DNA of 64,000 nucleotides from Phyllobacterium sp. 628 (GTDB lineage: Bacteria; Pseudomonadota; Alphaproteobacteria; Rhizobiales; Rhizobiaceae), in assembly GCF_014189505.1 (NCBI RefSeq), contig NZ_CP050301.1, forward strand, positions 2,735,501 to 2,799,500, in the 5' to 3' direction. Position 1 is the first letter of the stretch, and the number at the start of each line of letters is the position of its first letter. Shown here one piece after another: positions 18,700 to 27,595 of the stretch. Below the pieces are notes generated by a model. That model was not told the DNA's origin and searched no databases. It saw only the letters and a program-made list of their open reading frames with translations. The position numbers and the translations under genes were made by a program.

Positions 18700-20232
18700 A
18701 TGAAGGATGTGCTGATCGAGCTCGAGCGCCGCAGAACCGTTGCGCGCGAAGGCGGTGGCAAGACGCGGATCGAAGCCCAGCACAAACGCGGCAAACTGAC
18801 GGCGCGCGAGCGTATCGATATTTTCCTCGATGAAGGCTCGTTTGAAGAGTTCGACATGTTCGTTGAGCATCGATCGACTGACTTTGGCATGGAAGAGACA
18901 AAATTTGCCGGCGACGGTGTCGTGACCGGTTGGGGAACGATCAACGGTCGTACGGTTTTTGTGTTTGCCAAGGATTTCACCGTGTTCGGCGGTTCATTGT
19001 CGGAAGCACACGCGGAAAAAGTCCAGAAAATTCAGGATATGGCGCTGCGCAACCGCGCGCCGGTCATTGGCCTGTACGATGCCGGCGGCGCGCGTATCCA
19101 GGAAGGCGTGGCGGCGCTCGGCGGCTATGCCGAGATTTTCCAGCGCAACGTGCTTGCCTCCGGCGTCATTCCACAGATATCCGTGATCATGGGACCATGC
19201 GCGGGCGGCGACGTCTACTCCCCTGCCATGACGGACTTCATCTTCATGGTGCGCGATACATCCTACATGTTCGTAACCGGGCCGGATGTCGTAAAAACCG
19301 TGACAAATGAGACGGTTACGGCGGAGCAGCTGGGCGGCGCATCGATCCACACGACCAAATCGTCAATTGCGGACGGTGCCTACGACAATGATGTGGCCGC
19401 GCTTTTGCAGATGCGGCGGCTGATCGACTTCCTGCCCGCATCGAATACCGCCGAAATCCCTGAAGTGGAATGTTATCAGAGCACCGACGAGCCAGACTAT
19501 TCACTGGACAGATTGGTTCCGGACAATGCCAACAAGCCCTATGACATCAAGGAATTAATCAAAAAGACGGTCGATGAAGGCGATTTCTTCGAAATTCAGG
19601 AGAGTTTTGCCAAAAACATCGTTGTTGGTTTTGGCCGGGTCGAAGGCCGGACCGTCGGTATTGTTGGCAATCAGCCGATGGTTCTGGCTGGCGTTCTGGA
19701 CAGCGATGCCTCGCGCAAAGCCGCACGGTTTGTCCGGTTTTGCGATTGCTTCAATATCCCGATTGTCACTTTCGTGGATGTACCGGGCTTTCTGCCAGGT
19801 ACTGCGCAGGAATATGGCGGGCTGATCAAGCATGGTGCCAAATTATTGTTCGCCTATGCGGAAGCAACTGTTCCCAAGATCACAATAATTACGCGCAAAG
19901 CCTATGGCGGCGCCTACGATGTCATGGCATCGAAACATCTGCGCGGCGATATCAATTATGCTTGGCCATCGGCCCAGATTGCGGTGATGGGCGCCAAGGG
20001 CGCAGTCGAGATCATCTATCGCAAAGATATAGGCGATGCGGAAAAAATCGCAGCCCATACAAAGCGTTACGAAGATCGCTTCCTGTCGCCATTCGTGGCG
20101 GCGGAGCGTGGTTATATCGATGAAGTGATTATTCCCCATTCCACGCGCAAGCGGGTCTCAAGGGCACTGCGCATGTTGCGCAACAAGGATCTGGAAAATC
20201 CGTGGAAGAAACACGACAATATCCCGCTTTGA
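18700..20232 (+). CDS. pccB: Acyl-CoA carboxylase carboxyltransferase (beta) subunit, propionyl-CoA carboxylase type
   Basis: Transfers carboxyl from biotin to propionyl-CoA (or a similar acyl-CoA), giving methylmalonyl-CoA. The 510-residue protein has the double crotonase carboxyltransferase architecture, with [14 protein letters not shown] and [16 protein letters not shown] in the N half and [17 protein letters not shown] and [18 protein letters not shown] in the C half. The length and C-terminus ([23 protein letters not shown]) fit PccB. The biotin-carrying alpha subunit is not next to it or elsewhere in the window. Start has GAGGAGG. A hairpin covers the stop codon. Confidence 0.94.
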   Translation: MKDVLIELERRRTVAREGGGKTRIEAQHKRGKLTARERIDIFLDEGSFEEFDMFVEHRSTDFGMEETKFAGDGVVTGWGTINGRTVFVFAKDFTVFGGSLSEAHAEKVQKIQDMALRNRAPVIGLYDAGGARIQEGVAALGGYAEIFQRNVLASGVIPQISVIMGPCAGGDVYSPAMTDFIFMVRDTSYMFVTGPDVVKTVTNETVTAEQLGGASIHTTKSSIADGAYDNDVAALLQMRRLIDFLPASNTAEIPEVECYQSTDEPDYSLDRLVPDNANKPYDIKELIKKTVDEGDFFEIQESFAKNIVVGFGRVEGRTVGIVGNQPMVLAGVLDSDASRKAARFVRFCDCFNIPIVTFVDVPGFLPGTAQEYGGLIKHGAKLLFAYAEATVPKITIITRKAYGGAYDVMASKHLRGDINYAWPSAQIAVMGAKGAVEIIYRKDIGDAEKIAAHTKRYEDRFLSPFVAAERGYIDEVIIPHSTRKRVSRALRMLRNKDLENPWKKHDNIPL

Positions 20233-20243
20233 GGCGGGATATT
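20218..20243. terminator. Hairpin overlapping the pccB stop codon
   Basis: AATATCCCGC and GCGGGATATT form a perfect 10-bp stem around TTTGAG, which contains the stop codon. No U-run follows, so it may act as a 3' stabiliser or a weak convergent terminator with the small gene at 20262. Confidence 0.6.
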
Positions 20244-20261
20244 CATAACAATTACAAAGAA

Positions 20262-20441
20262 TTAACGGCGGAAACTGAAGCCGCCATTCGACTCGCGAAG
20301 AATCTGCGAAATGGTGCGCTTGTCACGGGGCTCGGCCATTTTGACGGCCTTGGCGATGACGGCAGCCGACTTTACAGCAACCTTCGGTAGTTTCATGACA
20401 CGTACTTCAGACGGCGACGTTTCTTTGTTTGTTGTTAGCAT
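20262..20441 (-). CDS. Small basic protein of unknown function (59 residues)
   Basis: A short reverse-strand frame from ATG 20441 to TAA 20262 encodes MLTTNKETSPSEVRVMKLP..., a lysine- and alanine-rich middle and a C-terminus RTISQILRESNGGFSFRR. AGAGGTG lies eight bases before the start. It is convergent with pccB, separated only by the stop-codon hairpin. The basic charge suggests nucleic-acid or membrane contact but no domain is recognised. Support is the ribosome site, position and coding-like composition; it could still be chance. Confidence 0.5.
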   Translation of the reverse strand: MLTTNKETSPSEVRVMKLPKVAVKSAAVIAKAVKMAEPRDKRTISQILRESNGGFSFRR

Positions 20442-20899
20442 TTGTTCACACCTCTAGTTAAACTACTCTCAAAAAGAGAATAATCCTGGTTCAGCATGCG
20501 TCTGTATTTCGGATGCATTGTGACATTAAGAAAATTCAACCGATTTAACAAATCACTATTTGTATCCGATTTTGACTCTCGTTTGAATAAAACTAATAAA
20601 TCGCAAAAAAGTTCCCTACCCGTAAATATCACAGGAGTGTTTCACTTTGAAACAATAGTAACGCGTTAATATTCCCTGCGCAATCATACCTTTGGCGAGT
20701 GATAACCAACCCCGAAAGCCCTCGCCCTGAACGGGCAAGGCAGCCTTTTGCACGCGTGAATGATTATGCCGCGCACATAAGAACTGCTGCGCTTTTGGAT
20801 TTGGCTTGCCAACACAGCTCAAGAAAAACAGTCGCGCTCCTGCGGCCACTTCGGCTGCAGAAAAATAAGGTCACGAAAACAAGAATGCAGAGAAGCTCT
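20442..20899. other. Intergenic region without a convincing gene
   Basis: About 460 bases. The first 250 are AT-rich and probably contain the promoter of the small basic protein gene (reverse strand). Around 20720-20750 a GCCCTGAACGGGC hairpin followed shortly by CCTTTTG might be a terminator for some plus-strand RNA. Open frames here lack ribosome sites and I do not call them. Confidence 0.4.
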
Positions 20900-21079
20900 T
20901 CAGTTCGACGTGATGCCGACCTTGGCTTGAATGTCGTCGATGGTTTCTTTGACAAAGAACGTCAGACCAGCGGTGATCGTGACGATATGGGTTCCGGTCC
21001 CGTACGGATTGAACGAGACGACATGCGCGAAATTGACTGTGATATGGTCGCCATTAACGTCGGTCAGTTTGATCCACAT
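20900..21079 (-). CDS. Small FlbD-like beta protein of unknown function (59 residues)
   Basis: Start MWIKLTDVNG at 21079 has GGGAGG nine bases upstream and is strongly preferred over the longer frame. The whole 59-residue product follows the pattern I-x-L-T-x-x-x-G....V-N...V-x-x-F-x-P....G-T-x-I-V-T-I..G..F-x-V-K-E-T-I-D-D-I, resembling the small flagellar protein FlbD. No flagellar genes are nearby, so a flagellar role is not supported by context. It lies about 100 bases downstream of the GFA-like gene on the same strand. Confidence 0.7.
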   Translation of the reverse strand: MWIKLTDVNGDHITVNFAHVVSFNPYGTGTHIVTITAGLTFFVKETIDDIQAKVGITSN

Positions 21080-21179
21080 GGCCTTACCTCCCTGTTTGAC
21101 TGGAACAACGCGTTTCCCAAACACGCTGTTCCCGTCAGGGAAGCAGGATTCCCTCAATCAAGCAATTCGATTAACGGCA

Positions 21180-21545
21180 TTACCAGAGATTCTTGCCGTC
21201 AATGATTTCCACGGGAACGGCGGCCAGATCAAAATCATCGAAAAGCCGCGTATTCACCGAGATACGCGGATGTTCCAGATCAGGCTTGTAATCTGCCCAG
21301 CTGGGAACTTGCGAATACGTCCCACATCCGCAAACGTTGCAATGATGGTGCTTGTTGAAGCCGTTGCGAGCATACACCGCATCGGCAGAGGCATCGACGG
21401 ACAGCTTCACCTGATCCGGCGTGTAGTATGCCCACAAAGCACCCCGTTTTGAGCAGAACGAACATGTGCACGCTGTCACTGTCGCCGGTGCTTCACTGAC
21501 TTCGAACTTGATTGCGCCGCAATGGCAGCTTGCCAGAATACCCAT
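21180..21545 (-). CDS. GFA (glutathione-dependent formaldehyde-activating enzyme-like) family zinc protein
   Basis: A 121-residue Gfa/CENP-V-fold protein. Zinc ligands are visible as SCHCGAIKF (CxC), TACTCSFCSKRG (CxCxxC) and a His/Cys-rich segment HHHCNVCGCGTYSQ. Start MGILASCHCG at 21545 follows GGAGGGG; the frame has a few codons more upstream. Family members bind zinc and some bind glutathione; most are of unknown activity, and formaldehyde activation should not be assumed. Confidence 0.9.
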   Translation of the reverse strand: MGILASCHCGAIKFEVSEAPATVTACTCSFCSKRGALWAYYTPDQVKLSVDASADAVYARNGFNKHHHCNVCGCGTYSQVPSWADYKPDLEHPRISVNTRLFDDFDLAAVPVEIIDGKNLW

Positions 21546-21591
21546 TATTATCCCCTCCAAATGTATCACTGCGGTTGTCTATAGCTGACAC

Positions 21592-21615
21592 CTCCTGACA
21601 GCTTGTTGTCAGGAG
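21592..21615. terminator. Hairpin between GNAT and GFA genes
   Basis: CTCCTGACA pairs with TGTCAGGAG around a six-base loop. A CGTTTTCC tail follows on the plus strand; the neighbouring genes are on the reverse strand, where no U-tract follows, so its role as their terminator is uncertain. Confidence 0.45.
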
Positions 21616-21626
21616 CGTTTTCCAGT

Positions 21627-22367
21627 TCAGGGCTTTATCCGATAATGATAACTGTGAAGTTCGCGGCCAAAACCCAGTGAAGCATAAAGTGCACGCGCGG
21701 GAAGATTGTCAGTGATCACCTGCAAACACGCAGCCTCTGCGCCCTCGATCTTTGCCCATTCCAGCAAGGCGCCAACCGCACGCTGTCCATATCCGCGTTT
21801 GCGAAAATCCGGATCTGTCGCCACGGATTCCAGCACAAGAAGACCATTGCTGATTACACCATAGGCTTTGGCGACCATTCGGCCATCAATCGTAACTGAC
21901 GCAAAGGCTTTCGGCGCAACAATTGACCCGATCATTTCGACAAAGATCGCCTGATCTTCGTCAGACCATGCGGCAATGCGCTGGCCTTCCTTCGCCCAGA
22001 ATGGCGTCATGTCTCGGGACAAATCCCCGGCCGGCTCCTTGGCATCAAAAAGGCTCAAGTCACACAGCAGAACCGTGCTGCCCCCCTCAAAGTGGTAGTC
22101 GCGCTCCACGAGCAATTCTTCCATTTCATTGGCAATGGTGGGTACGCGGAAAACAATGCGGCTGCCGAGTGACCGGTAAAGCTTTTCGGCAGCATCGATT
22201 GTTGCCGCAGGTTCCGCGCGCGGGCCACGCAAGGGATTGACCGAATTCGTACGGCGGGTTGGACCGCCGGAAAAGCGCATCAGCCAGCCGCCATGGAGAA
22301 TTTGCCGTGGCGAGGGCCAGCCATTAAAACAGGCCTCCTCCACCCGCCAGTTCAGATCATCACTCAC
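21627..22367 (-). CDS. GNAT family N-acetyltransferase
   Basis: A 246-residue protein with a C-terminal GNAT domain (about 120-245): the acetyl-CoA loop is FRKRGYGQRAVGALL, followed by VITDNLPARALYASLGF. The N-terminal 110 residues (ACFNGWPSPRQILHGGWLMRFSGGPTRRTNSVNPL) match the typical extension of this two-part subfamily, in which an RxxNSV block is conserved. The start is GTG at 22367 with GGAG upstream. Substrate unknown. Confidence 0.88.
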   Translation of the reverse strand: MSDDLNWRVEEACFNGWPSPRQILHGGWLMRFSGGPTRRTNSVNPLRGPRAEPAATIDAAEKLYRSLGSRIVFRVPTIANEMEELLVERDYHFEGGSTVLLCDLSLFDAKEPAGDLSRDMTPFWAKEGQRIAAWSDEDQAIFVEMIGSIVAPKAFASVTIDGRMVAKAYGVISNGLLVLESVATDPDFRKRGYGQRAVGALLEWAKIEGAEAACLQVITDNLPARALYASLGFGRELHSYHYRIKP

Positions 22368-22552
22368 GTTTACGCTCCAAGGGAGGGATTTTCAAAAATT
22401 AGACTAGATGGTTGTTGGATTTTGCCAAGTTACTTTTCGATGACATCAGCATTCTGCCTGGTTTGTTCTTCAACAAAATGAGGAAACTTGCCATGACGGA
22501 GAAGCATTGGCTGCAAGGTGGGAGTTTTCGCACAAAACAACAATGCAGGCTT

Positions 22553-22734
22553 ATCTCTCCCCTTGCGGGAGAGAAAGCGATTTCAGCATCTTAGCCTCTT
22601 GGCTAAGTGCTAGAAATTGCCAGAGAGGGGATGTGTTGAGCTTTGACCGGAGCGATCCCCTCTCTTGGATTTTCTACGGATTTAGCGAAGAGGCTAAATC
22701 CAAGAAAATCCTTTCTCCCCCGCTAGGGGGAGAT
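22553..22734. repeat. Dispersed intergenic inverted repeat, family B, copy 1
   Basis: The ends CTCTCCCCTTGCGGGAGAG and the matching CTCCCCCGCTAGGGGGAG are hairpins in themselves, and inside lie two further stems (TTAGCCTCTTGGCTAA and a GGATTTAGC...GCTAAATCC pair). A second copy at 33902-34080 has the same parts in the opposite orientation. The gap between the GNAT and YhiN-like genes (22368-22785) otherwise shows no gene. Confidence 0.85.
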
Positions 22735-22785
22735 GACAGAGGTGCCTTCTGTTTGCCCGCAAACCGGTAAACCTTGGAACGATAT

Positions 22786-23967
22786 CTAAACCGCCTGCCC
22801 GGCCACCCAGCCGGATGACCATGCCCATTGGAAATTGTAGCCGCCGAGCCAGCCGGTGACATCGACCACCTCACCGATGAAATAGAGCCCCTTGGCAGAC
22901 TTGGCCTCCATTGTCTTTTGATCGAGGCCATCGGTATCAACGCCACCGAGTGTCACTTCGGCCGTCCGGTAGCCTTCGGAGCCTGCCGGTTTGACCTGCC
23001 ATTCATTGATGGCCTTTTCTACGGTCAACAATTGCTTGTCGGACATATCGGCAAGATGGCCCTGCAATTTGCTGTTTTCGGCAATCAGCTGCGCCAGCCG
23101 CTTCGGCAGGAGTTCAGACAAGGCTGTCTGCAATGCCTGCTTACCATTGCGCGAGCGGGCGGCGCGCAGCGCGTCAAGAACCTTGGCTCCCGGCAGCATG
23201 GCAACATTGATTGTGTCGCCTTCGCGCCAATAGGACGAAATCTGCAGAATGGATGGTCCACTGAGACCCCGATGGGTGAACAGCATGGCTTCGGCAAACT
23301 TGGTCTTGCCATGACTGACCACCGCATCAACGGCAATGCCTGACAAAGGCTTGAGCGGCGCGAGCGTGTTTTCGTCGAAGGTCAAAGGCACCAGCGCCGG
23401 GCGGATATCGGTCAGCGCAAGCCCGAACTGTTTCGCAATGTCATAGCCGAAACCGGTTGCACCCATTTTGGGAATGGATTTGCCGCCGCAAGCCACAACC
23501 AAGGATGTGCAACGCACGCGTTCACCCGCGAGCAACACCACATAGCCATCGCCGTCGCGCTCAATGGAACCGACCTCGGTGCGCAGACGCAATTCAACGC
23601 CTGCCTGCTTCGTCTCGGTGACAAGAAGATCAATGATCTGTTTGGCCGATCCATCGCAAAAGAGCTGGCCCAGCGTCTTTTCGTGCCAGGCGATACCATA
23701 ACGGTCGACGAGCGCGATGAAATGGCGCTGCGTATAGCGACGCAGGGCCGAGATGCAAAAATGCGGGTTGTTGCTGATGTAGTTCTGGGGAGCCGCGTTG
23801 AGATTGGTGAAATTGCAGCGTCCGCCGCCGGAGATGCGAATTTTGTCGCCCGGCGCTGCGGCATGATCAACGATCAGCACCGATCGGCCGCGCTTGCCCG
23901 CTTCCACGGCGCACATCATACCCGCAGCACCGGCGCCGATGATGAGAACGTCAACCTGTTTCATCAT
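22786..23967 (-). CDS. NAD(P)/FAD-dependent oxidoreductase, HI0933/YhiN family
   Basis: A 393-residue flavoprotein. The FAD dinucleotide-binding site is at the N-terminus (DVLIIGAGAAGMMCAVEAG), followed by KIRISGGGRCNFTN, which is characteristic of the HI0933 family, and a C-terminal GLYFIGEVVDVTGWLGGYNFQWAWSSG block. The function of the family is unknown. It is the last gene of the gatC-led operon and overlaps ydcF by four bases (ATGA), indicating coupled translation. Confidence 0.92.
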   Translation of the reverse strand: MMKQVDVLIIGAGAAGMMCAVEAGKRGRSVLIVDHAAAPGDKIRISGGGRCNFTNLNAAPQNYISNNPHFCISALRRYTQRHFIALVDRYGIAWHEKTLGQLFCDGSAKQIIDLLVTETKQAGVELRLRTEVGSIERDGDGYVVLLAGERVRCTSLVVACGGKSIPKMGATGFGYDIAKQFGLALTDIRPALVPLTFDENTLAPLKPLSGIAVDAVVSHGKTKFAEAMLFTHRGLSGPSILQISSYWREGDTINVAMLPGAKVLDALRAARSRNGKQALQTALSELLPKRLAQLIAENSKLQGHLADMSDKQLLTVEKAINEWQVKPAGSEGYRTAEVTLGGVDTDGLDQKTMEAKSAKGLYFIGEVVDVTGWLGGYNFQWAWSSGWVAGQAV

Positions 23968-24758
23968 GGCGAAGGCAACAGTTCATCGGTGCGGCCGGTG
24001 GCCCAATAGGCAAAGAGCCCGACCCATTCTTTAATGACGATGGTGAGGTTCTGCAGGGAATCCAGCGGATTATCCTGTGCCGGTCCGGCATATTCGATGC
24101 CGGAGGTGCGATAATCCGCTGGCCACGGCACGATGTTGAACCCGGCCTTGCGGAACAGACCCACCGAACGCGGCATATGAAAGGCCGAAGTGACCAGAAG
24201 CCATGTTTCGCCGGGTTTGATATCGAGAAGCTTTTTGGTGAATTGCGCGTTCTCATAGGTATCGCGCGATTCATTTTCGAGGATGAGCCGGTCAGCTGAA
24301 ATGCCAAGAGCCGTCAGCAGACGGGGAGCCGTGGCACCATCGCCCTCGCCTTCGAGCACCAGCGTGCCGCCGCCACCGGTGACCACAACCTTGGCTTCGG
24401 GATAGCTGCGTGCCAGCACTGCTGCCTCGACAAAGCGGTCACCGCTGGCGTTAAGCTCATAGCCGCCGCGCACCAGATTGACGCCGCCCTCAAAGCCGCC
24501 GCCAAGCACGATAATGCCATCAACATGCGAGGGTGCTGGTGATGGCCGTTGAAAACGGTCCTCCAGCGGATGCAGCAGCAGTGCGCCGAGAGAACTCCAG
24601 GCGGCAAGACCGAGGATGAGAAAGGCGCAGGCAGACGCCGTCATGGCAATGCGCTTCCATGACAACCAGACTGCGAAGAACGCGACGGCCATCAACAGAA
24701 TGGAAAAATTCAACGGTTGAGCAAAAAACCAGAAAACCTTGGAAATAAAGAAAAACAT
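23964..24758 (-). CDS. YdcF/ElyC family (DUF218) membrane protein
   Basis: A 264-residue protein with two hydrophobic segments at the N-terminus (FFFISKVFWFFAQPLNFSILL and a second near 35-58) and a DUF218 domain with IIVLGGGFEGG, VVVTGGGGTL, NESRDTYENAQ and VTSAFHMPRS. Homologue ElyC affects peptidoglycan and undecaprenyl lipid handling, but YdcF proteins in general are uncharacterised. The start MFFFISKVF at 24758 is preferred, seven bases from the stop of the upstream GNAT gene; a longer frame reads into that gene. Confidence 0.88.
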   Translation of the reverse strand: MFFFISKVFWFFAQPLNFSILLMAVAFFAVWLSWKRIAMTASACAFLILGLAAWSSLGALLLHPLEDRFQRPSPAPSHVDGIIVLGGGFEGGVNLVRGGYELNASGDRFVEAAVLARSYPEAKVVVTGGGGTLVLEGEGDGATAPRLLTALGISADRLILENESRDTYENAQFTKKLLDIKPGETWLLVTSAFHMPRSVGLFRKAGFNIVPWPADYRTSGIEYAGPAQDNPLDSLQNLTIVIKEWVGLFAYWATGRTDELLPSP

Positions 24759-24765
24759 TGCCGTC

Positions 24766-25245
24766 CTATATAAGTTTGACCTGCATTTTGACCTTTTCAA
24801 TCTCGCGCTCGAGACTTTCGGACCATTGCAGGCTTCGATGCACAATTTCAAAGCCGCCCCGCTCATATAAGCGGATAGCACCGACATTGCGGGCATGAGC
24901 CTCCAGCCGGGCGTTGGGGTAACCAGCTTCAGCAATGGCGGATTTCAGGGCTGCAAGGATAGCTGAGCCGACGCCCTGCCCCTGCGCATAGGGCTCAACC
25001 CAAAGGTCCGAGATATAATCGTCATCCTTGTCGCGTGCGCCCCAGCCAACAACGCTGCCATCCTCTTCGGCAACAAGCACGCTGCCGTAGAAATCTTCAG
25101 CAAAGGTCAGGAAGGCACGTTCGACATGCACACGCATGCCGGGCAATTCCGGCTCGAACGAGAAAATGTTCGAAGCCCAGGCACGTGAGCCGACCGCAGC
25201 GATGGCTGCGATGTCGGCTTGCGTGGCTGGCCTGACTACCACCAT
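24766..25245 (-). CDS. GNAT family N-acetyltransferase (gatA-linked)
   Basis: A 159-residue single-domain GNAT. The acetyl-CoA pyrophosphate loop is [14 protein letters not shown] (about 92-105), preceded by SDLWVEPY and followed by [15 protein letters not shown]. The ATG at 25245 lies inside the 3' end of gatA (10-base overlap), which argues for coupled expression with it. It is the second of two GNATs in the gatC operon. Substrate unknown: both protein/peptide N-terminal and small-molecule targets are possible. Confidence 0.9.
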   Translation of the reverse strand: MVVVRPATQADIAAIAAVGSRAWASNIFSFEPELPGMRVHVERAFLTFAEDFYGSVLVAEEDGSVVGWGARDKDDDYISDLWVEPYAQGQGVGSAILAALKSAIAEAGYPNARLEAHARNVGAIRLYERGGFEIVHRSLQWSESLEREIEKVKMQVKLI

Positions 25246-26717
25246 TTCGGGGCGTTGAACTTGCCTGCGGCCTGTTCGATGACATAGGCGGTCTGGAACA
25301 GGGTTTCCTCATCGAACGGACGGCCAATCAGCTGCAAGCCAAGCGGCAGACCGCGGCTGTCCAACCCTGCCGGAACAGCAATGCCGGGCAGGCCCGCCAT
25401 GTTGACGGTAACGGTGAAAATGTCGTTCAGGTACATTTTGACGGGATCGGCCGCCATGTCCTGATCGGCAATACCAAACGCTGCCGATGGCGTGGCCGGG
25501 GTCAGGATTGCATCGACGCCGGCATGGAAGACGTCCTCAAAATCCTTCTTGATCAGCGTGCGCACTTTCTGCGCCTGCAGATAGTAAGCATCGTAATAAC
25601 CGGCTGACAGCACATAAGTGCCGATCATGATGCGGCGCTTGACCTCATCGCCGAACCCGCTCGCGCGGGTCTTTTCGTACATGTCGATAATATCCTTGCC
25701 CGGAACGCGCAGGCCATAACGCACGCCGTCATAGCGGGCGAGATTGGACGATGCCTCGGCAGGCGCGACGATGTAATAGGCCGGCAGCGCATATTTGGTG
25801 TGCGGCAGGGAAATATCGACGATGGATGCGCCGGCATCCTTCAGCCAGGCAATGCCCTGCTGCCAGAGCTTTTCGATCTCTTCCGGCATGCCGTCGACAC
25901 GGTATTCCTTCGGGATACCGATCTTGAGGCCGGTCAGCGGCTTGCCGATGATGGATTCGTAATCCGGCACGGCGATATCGACCGAGGTCGTATCCTTGGA
26001 ATCGACCGAAGCCATGGACTTCAAAAGAATTGCCGCATCGCGCACGTCGCGGGCAATCGGTCCGGCCTGATCGAGCGACGAGGCGAACGCGACAATGCCC
26101 CAGCGCGAGCAGCGGCCATAGGTTGGCTTGATGCCGACTGTGCCGGTGAAGGCAGCGGGCTGGCGGATAGAGCCGCCCGTATCGGTTGCTGTGGCACCGG
26201 CGCACAGATGCGCGGCAACAGCAGCGGCTGAACCACCGGATGAGCCGCCCGGAACCAGATCGGCATTGGAGCCGCTGGCGCGCCACGGGTTTTTCACCGG
26301 GCCGTAATAGGAGCTTTCGTTGGACGAGCCCATGGCGAACTCATCCATGTTGAGCTTGCCGAGCATGACAGCGCCATCGGCCCACAGATTCGAGGTGACC
26401 GTCGATTCATATTTGGGCTTGAAGCCGTCAAGGATGTGCGAGCAGGCCTGCGTGTGAACACCTTCGGTGCCGAACAGGTCTTTAATTCCAAGCGGAATAC
26501 CTTCCAGTGCGCCTGCCTTGCCGTCGGCCAGACGTGCATCCGAAGCCTTGGCCATCTCCAGCGCCTTGTCCGGCGTGGTGACGATATAGGCATTCAGCGC
26601 CTCATTCGCGGTCTCGATCGCCTTCAGGTATGCGCCGGTCAGCTCCGTGGCGGTGAACGCCTTGGCTTTCAGCTGGTCGCGCGCCTCGGCAATGGTGAGA
26701 GCGGTCAGATCGGTCAT
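25236..26717 (-). CDS. gatA: Aspartyl/glutamyl-tRNA(Asn/Gln) amidotransferase subunit A
   Basis: The glutaminase subunit of GatCAB, which releases ammonia from glutamine for conversion of Glu-tRNA-Gln and Asp-tRNA-Asn. The 493-residue protein has the Ser-cisSer-Lys amidase triad: Lys in [10 protein letters not shown] (about residue 79), the Ser-rich loop [13 protein letters not shown] (about 155-167) and [10 protein letters not shown]. Length and sequence are typical. It lies between two GNAT genes, after gatC, with gatB about 33 kb away. ATG at 26717 has AGGA upstream. Confidence 0.97.
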   Translation of the reverse strand: MTDLTALTIAEARDQLKAKAFTATELTGAYLKAIETANEALNAYIVTTPDKALEMAKASDARLADGKAGALEGIPLGIKDLFGTEGVHTQACSHILDGFKPKYESTVTSNLWADGAVMLGKLNMDEFAMGSSNESSYYGPVKNPWRASGSNADLVPGGSSGGSAAAVAAHLCAGATATDTGGSIRQPAAFTGTVGIKPTYGRCSRWGIVAFASSLDQAGPIARDVRDAAILLKSMASVDSKDTTSVDIAVPDYESIIGKPLTGLKIGIPKEYRVDGMPEEIEKLWQQGIAWLKDAGASIVDISLPHTKYALPAYYIVAPAEASSNLARYDGVRYGLRVPGKDIIDMYEKTRASGFGDEVKRRIMIGTYVLSAGYYDAYYLQAQKVRTLIKKDFEDVFHAGVDAILTPATPSAAFGIADQDMAADPVKMYLNDIFTVTVNMAGLPGIAVPAGLDSRGLPLGLQLIGRPFDEETLFQTAYVIEQAAGKFNAPKWW

Positions 26718-26729
26718 ATCAAGTCCTGT

Positions 26730-27212
26730 TTATTGGGCTGGCGCGAAGGCAAGCCGCTTTTCGTAAAATGCACTATGTTCTGAATCCGGGTAATCAAGCA
26801 GCACGCCGCAACGATTGAAGCCGGAGCGCTCATACAGCCGCCACGCCGCATCAAATCCCGGTCCTACACCGGTTTCGAGCACGAGGCGCGTGATACCCTT
26901 TTCTGCAGCCAGCTTCGTAACGGCATCAAGCAGAAGCGAGCCGACACGTTTGCCGCGCAGCGATGGCAGGGTAAACATGCGTTTGACCTCGCCAACGCCG
27001 TCTTCATGTTCCTTCAAGGCGCCGCAGCCGACTGCCTGACCATGTTCGTCACGTGCGATGAACACCGTCGTGTCGTCACCGGCCATCTCTTCCACGCTCA
27101 TCTTGAACTGGAACTCGACGGGCGACAGCGGCAGCAGGTGCTCGTTCAGCGCATCGACCAGCGCACGAACATCATCCTGCAACGGGGTTTCGATGGCGAC
27201 GGTGATGGTCAT
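26730..27212 (-). CDS. GNAT family N-acetyltransferase between gatC and gatA
   Basis: A 160-residue GNAT with the acetyl-CoA loop RGKRVGSLLLDAV (about 90-102), LVLETG and AAWRLYERSGFNRCG. It sits between gatC (8 bases upstream) and gatA (12 bases downstream), so expression is presumably tied to the amidotransferase subunits. Family resemblance is to small general acetyltransferases; I cannot name its substrate. The tight insertion between gat genes is the most notable point. Confidence 0.9.
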   Translation of the reverse strand: MTITVAIETPLQDDVRALVDALNEHLLPLSPVEFQFKMSVEEMAGDDTTVFIARDEHGQAVGCGALKEHEDGVGEVKRMFTLPSLRGKRVGSLLLDAVTKLAAEKGITRLVLETGVGPGFDAAWRLYERSGFNRCGVLLDYPDSEHSAFYEKRLAFAPAQ

Positions 27213-27220
27213 CGCCTGAA

Positions 27221-27508
27221 TTACTCCACCACTTTCGGAACGACGAAGAAATTATCTTCGGTAACCGGCGAATTGGCGACAATATCCGCTGCCTTGTTGC
27301 CATCGGTCACCAGGTCCGTGCGCTTTTTCATGGCCATCGGCGTGACCGATGTCATTGGCTCAACACCATCGACATTCACTTCGTTCAATTGCTCGACAAA
27401 GCCAAGAATGGTGTTGAGTTCGCCGGTCATGCGCGCCGCATCGTCCTCACTCACGGCAATACGGGCAAGACGCGCAACGCGTTTGACGGTGGAAATATCG
27501 ACAGACAT
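27221..27508 (-). CDS. gatC: Aspartyl/glutamyl-tRNA(Asn/Gln) amidotransferase subunit C
   Basis: The 95-residue small subunit that holds GatA and GatB together. The pattern [20 protein letters not shown] at the N-terminus, [24 protein letters not shown] in the middle and the C-terminal half with MKKRTD and [15 protein letters not shown] [19 protein letters not shown] are typical of GatC. Start [10 protein letters not shown] at 27508 is used rather than the six-residue longer frame. It leads an operon gatC-GNAT-gatA-GNAT-ydcF-yhiN. Confidence 0.95.
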   Translation of the reverse strand: MSVDISTVKRVARLARIAVSEDDAARMTGELNTILGFVEQLNEVNVDGVEPMTSVTPMAMKKRTDLVTDGNKAADIVANSPVTEDNFFVVPKVVE

Positions 27509-27547
27509 TGGGATTCCCGAATTCAAATTTTGATCATGCAGCTATAG

Positions 27548-27575
27548 TGTCCGTTGCGCCTGAGCGCAACGGACA
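27548..27575. terminator. Perfect 12-bp hairpin between a secreted-protein gene and gatC
   Basis: TGTCCGTTGCGC and GCGCAACGGACA pair perfectly around CTGA. It lies between the stop of the 530-residue protein gene and the gatC start, both on the reverse strand. No U-run follows in that direction. Confidence 0.6.
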
Positions 27576-27595
27576 AGACAGCGCGGAAGAGGCGT

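Noticed and set aside
22368..22785. Short plus-strand frames in the GNAT-YhiN gap
   Set aside because: They fall in the family B repeat and have no ribosome site.
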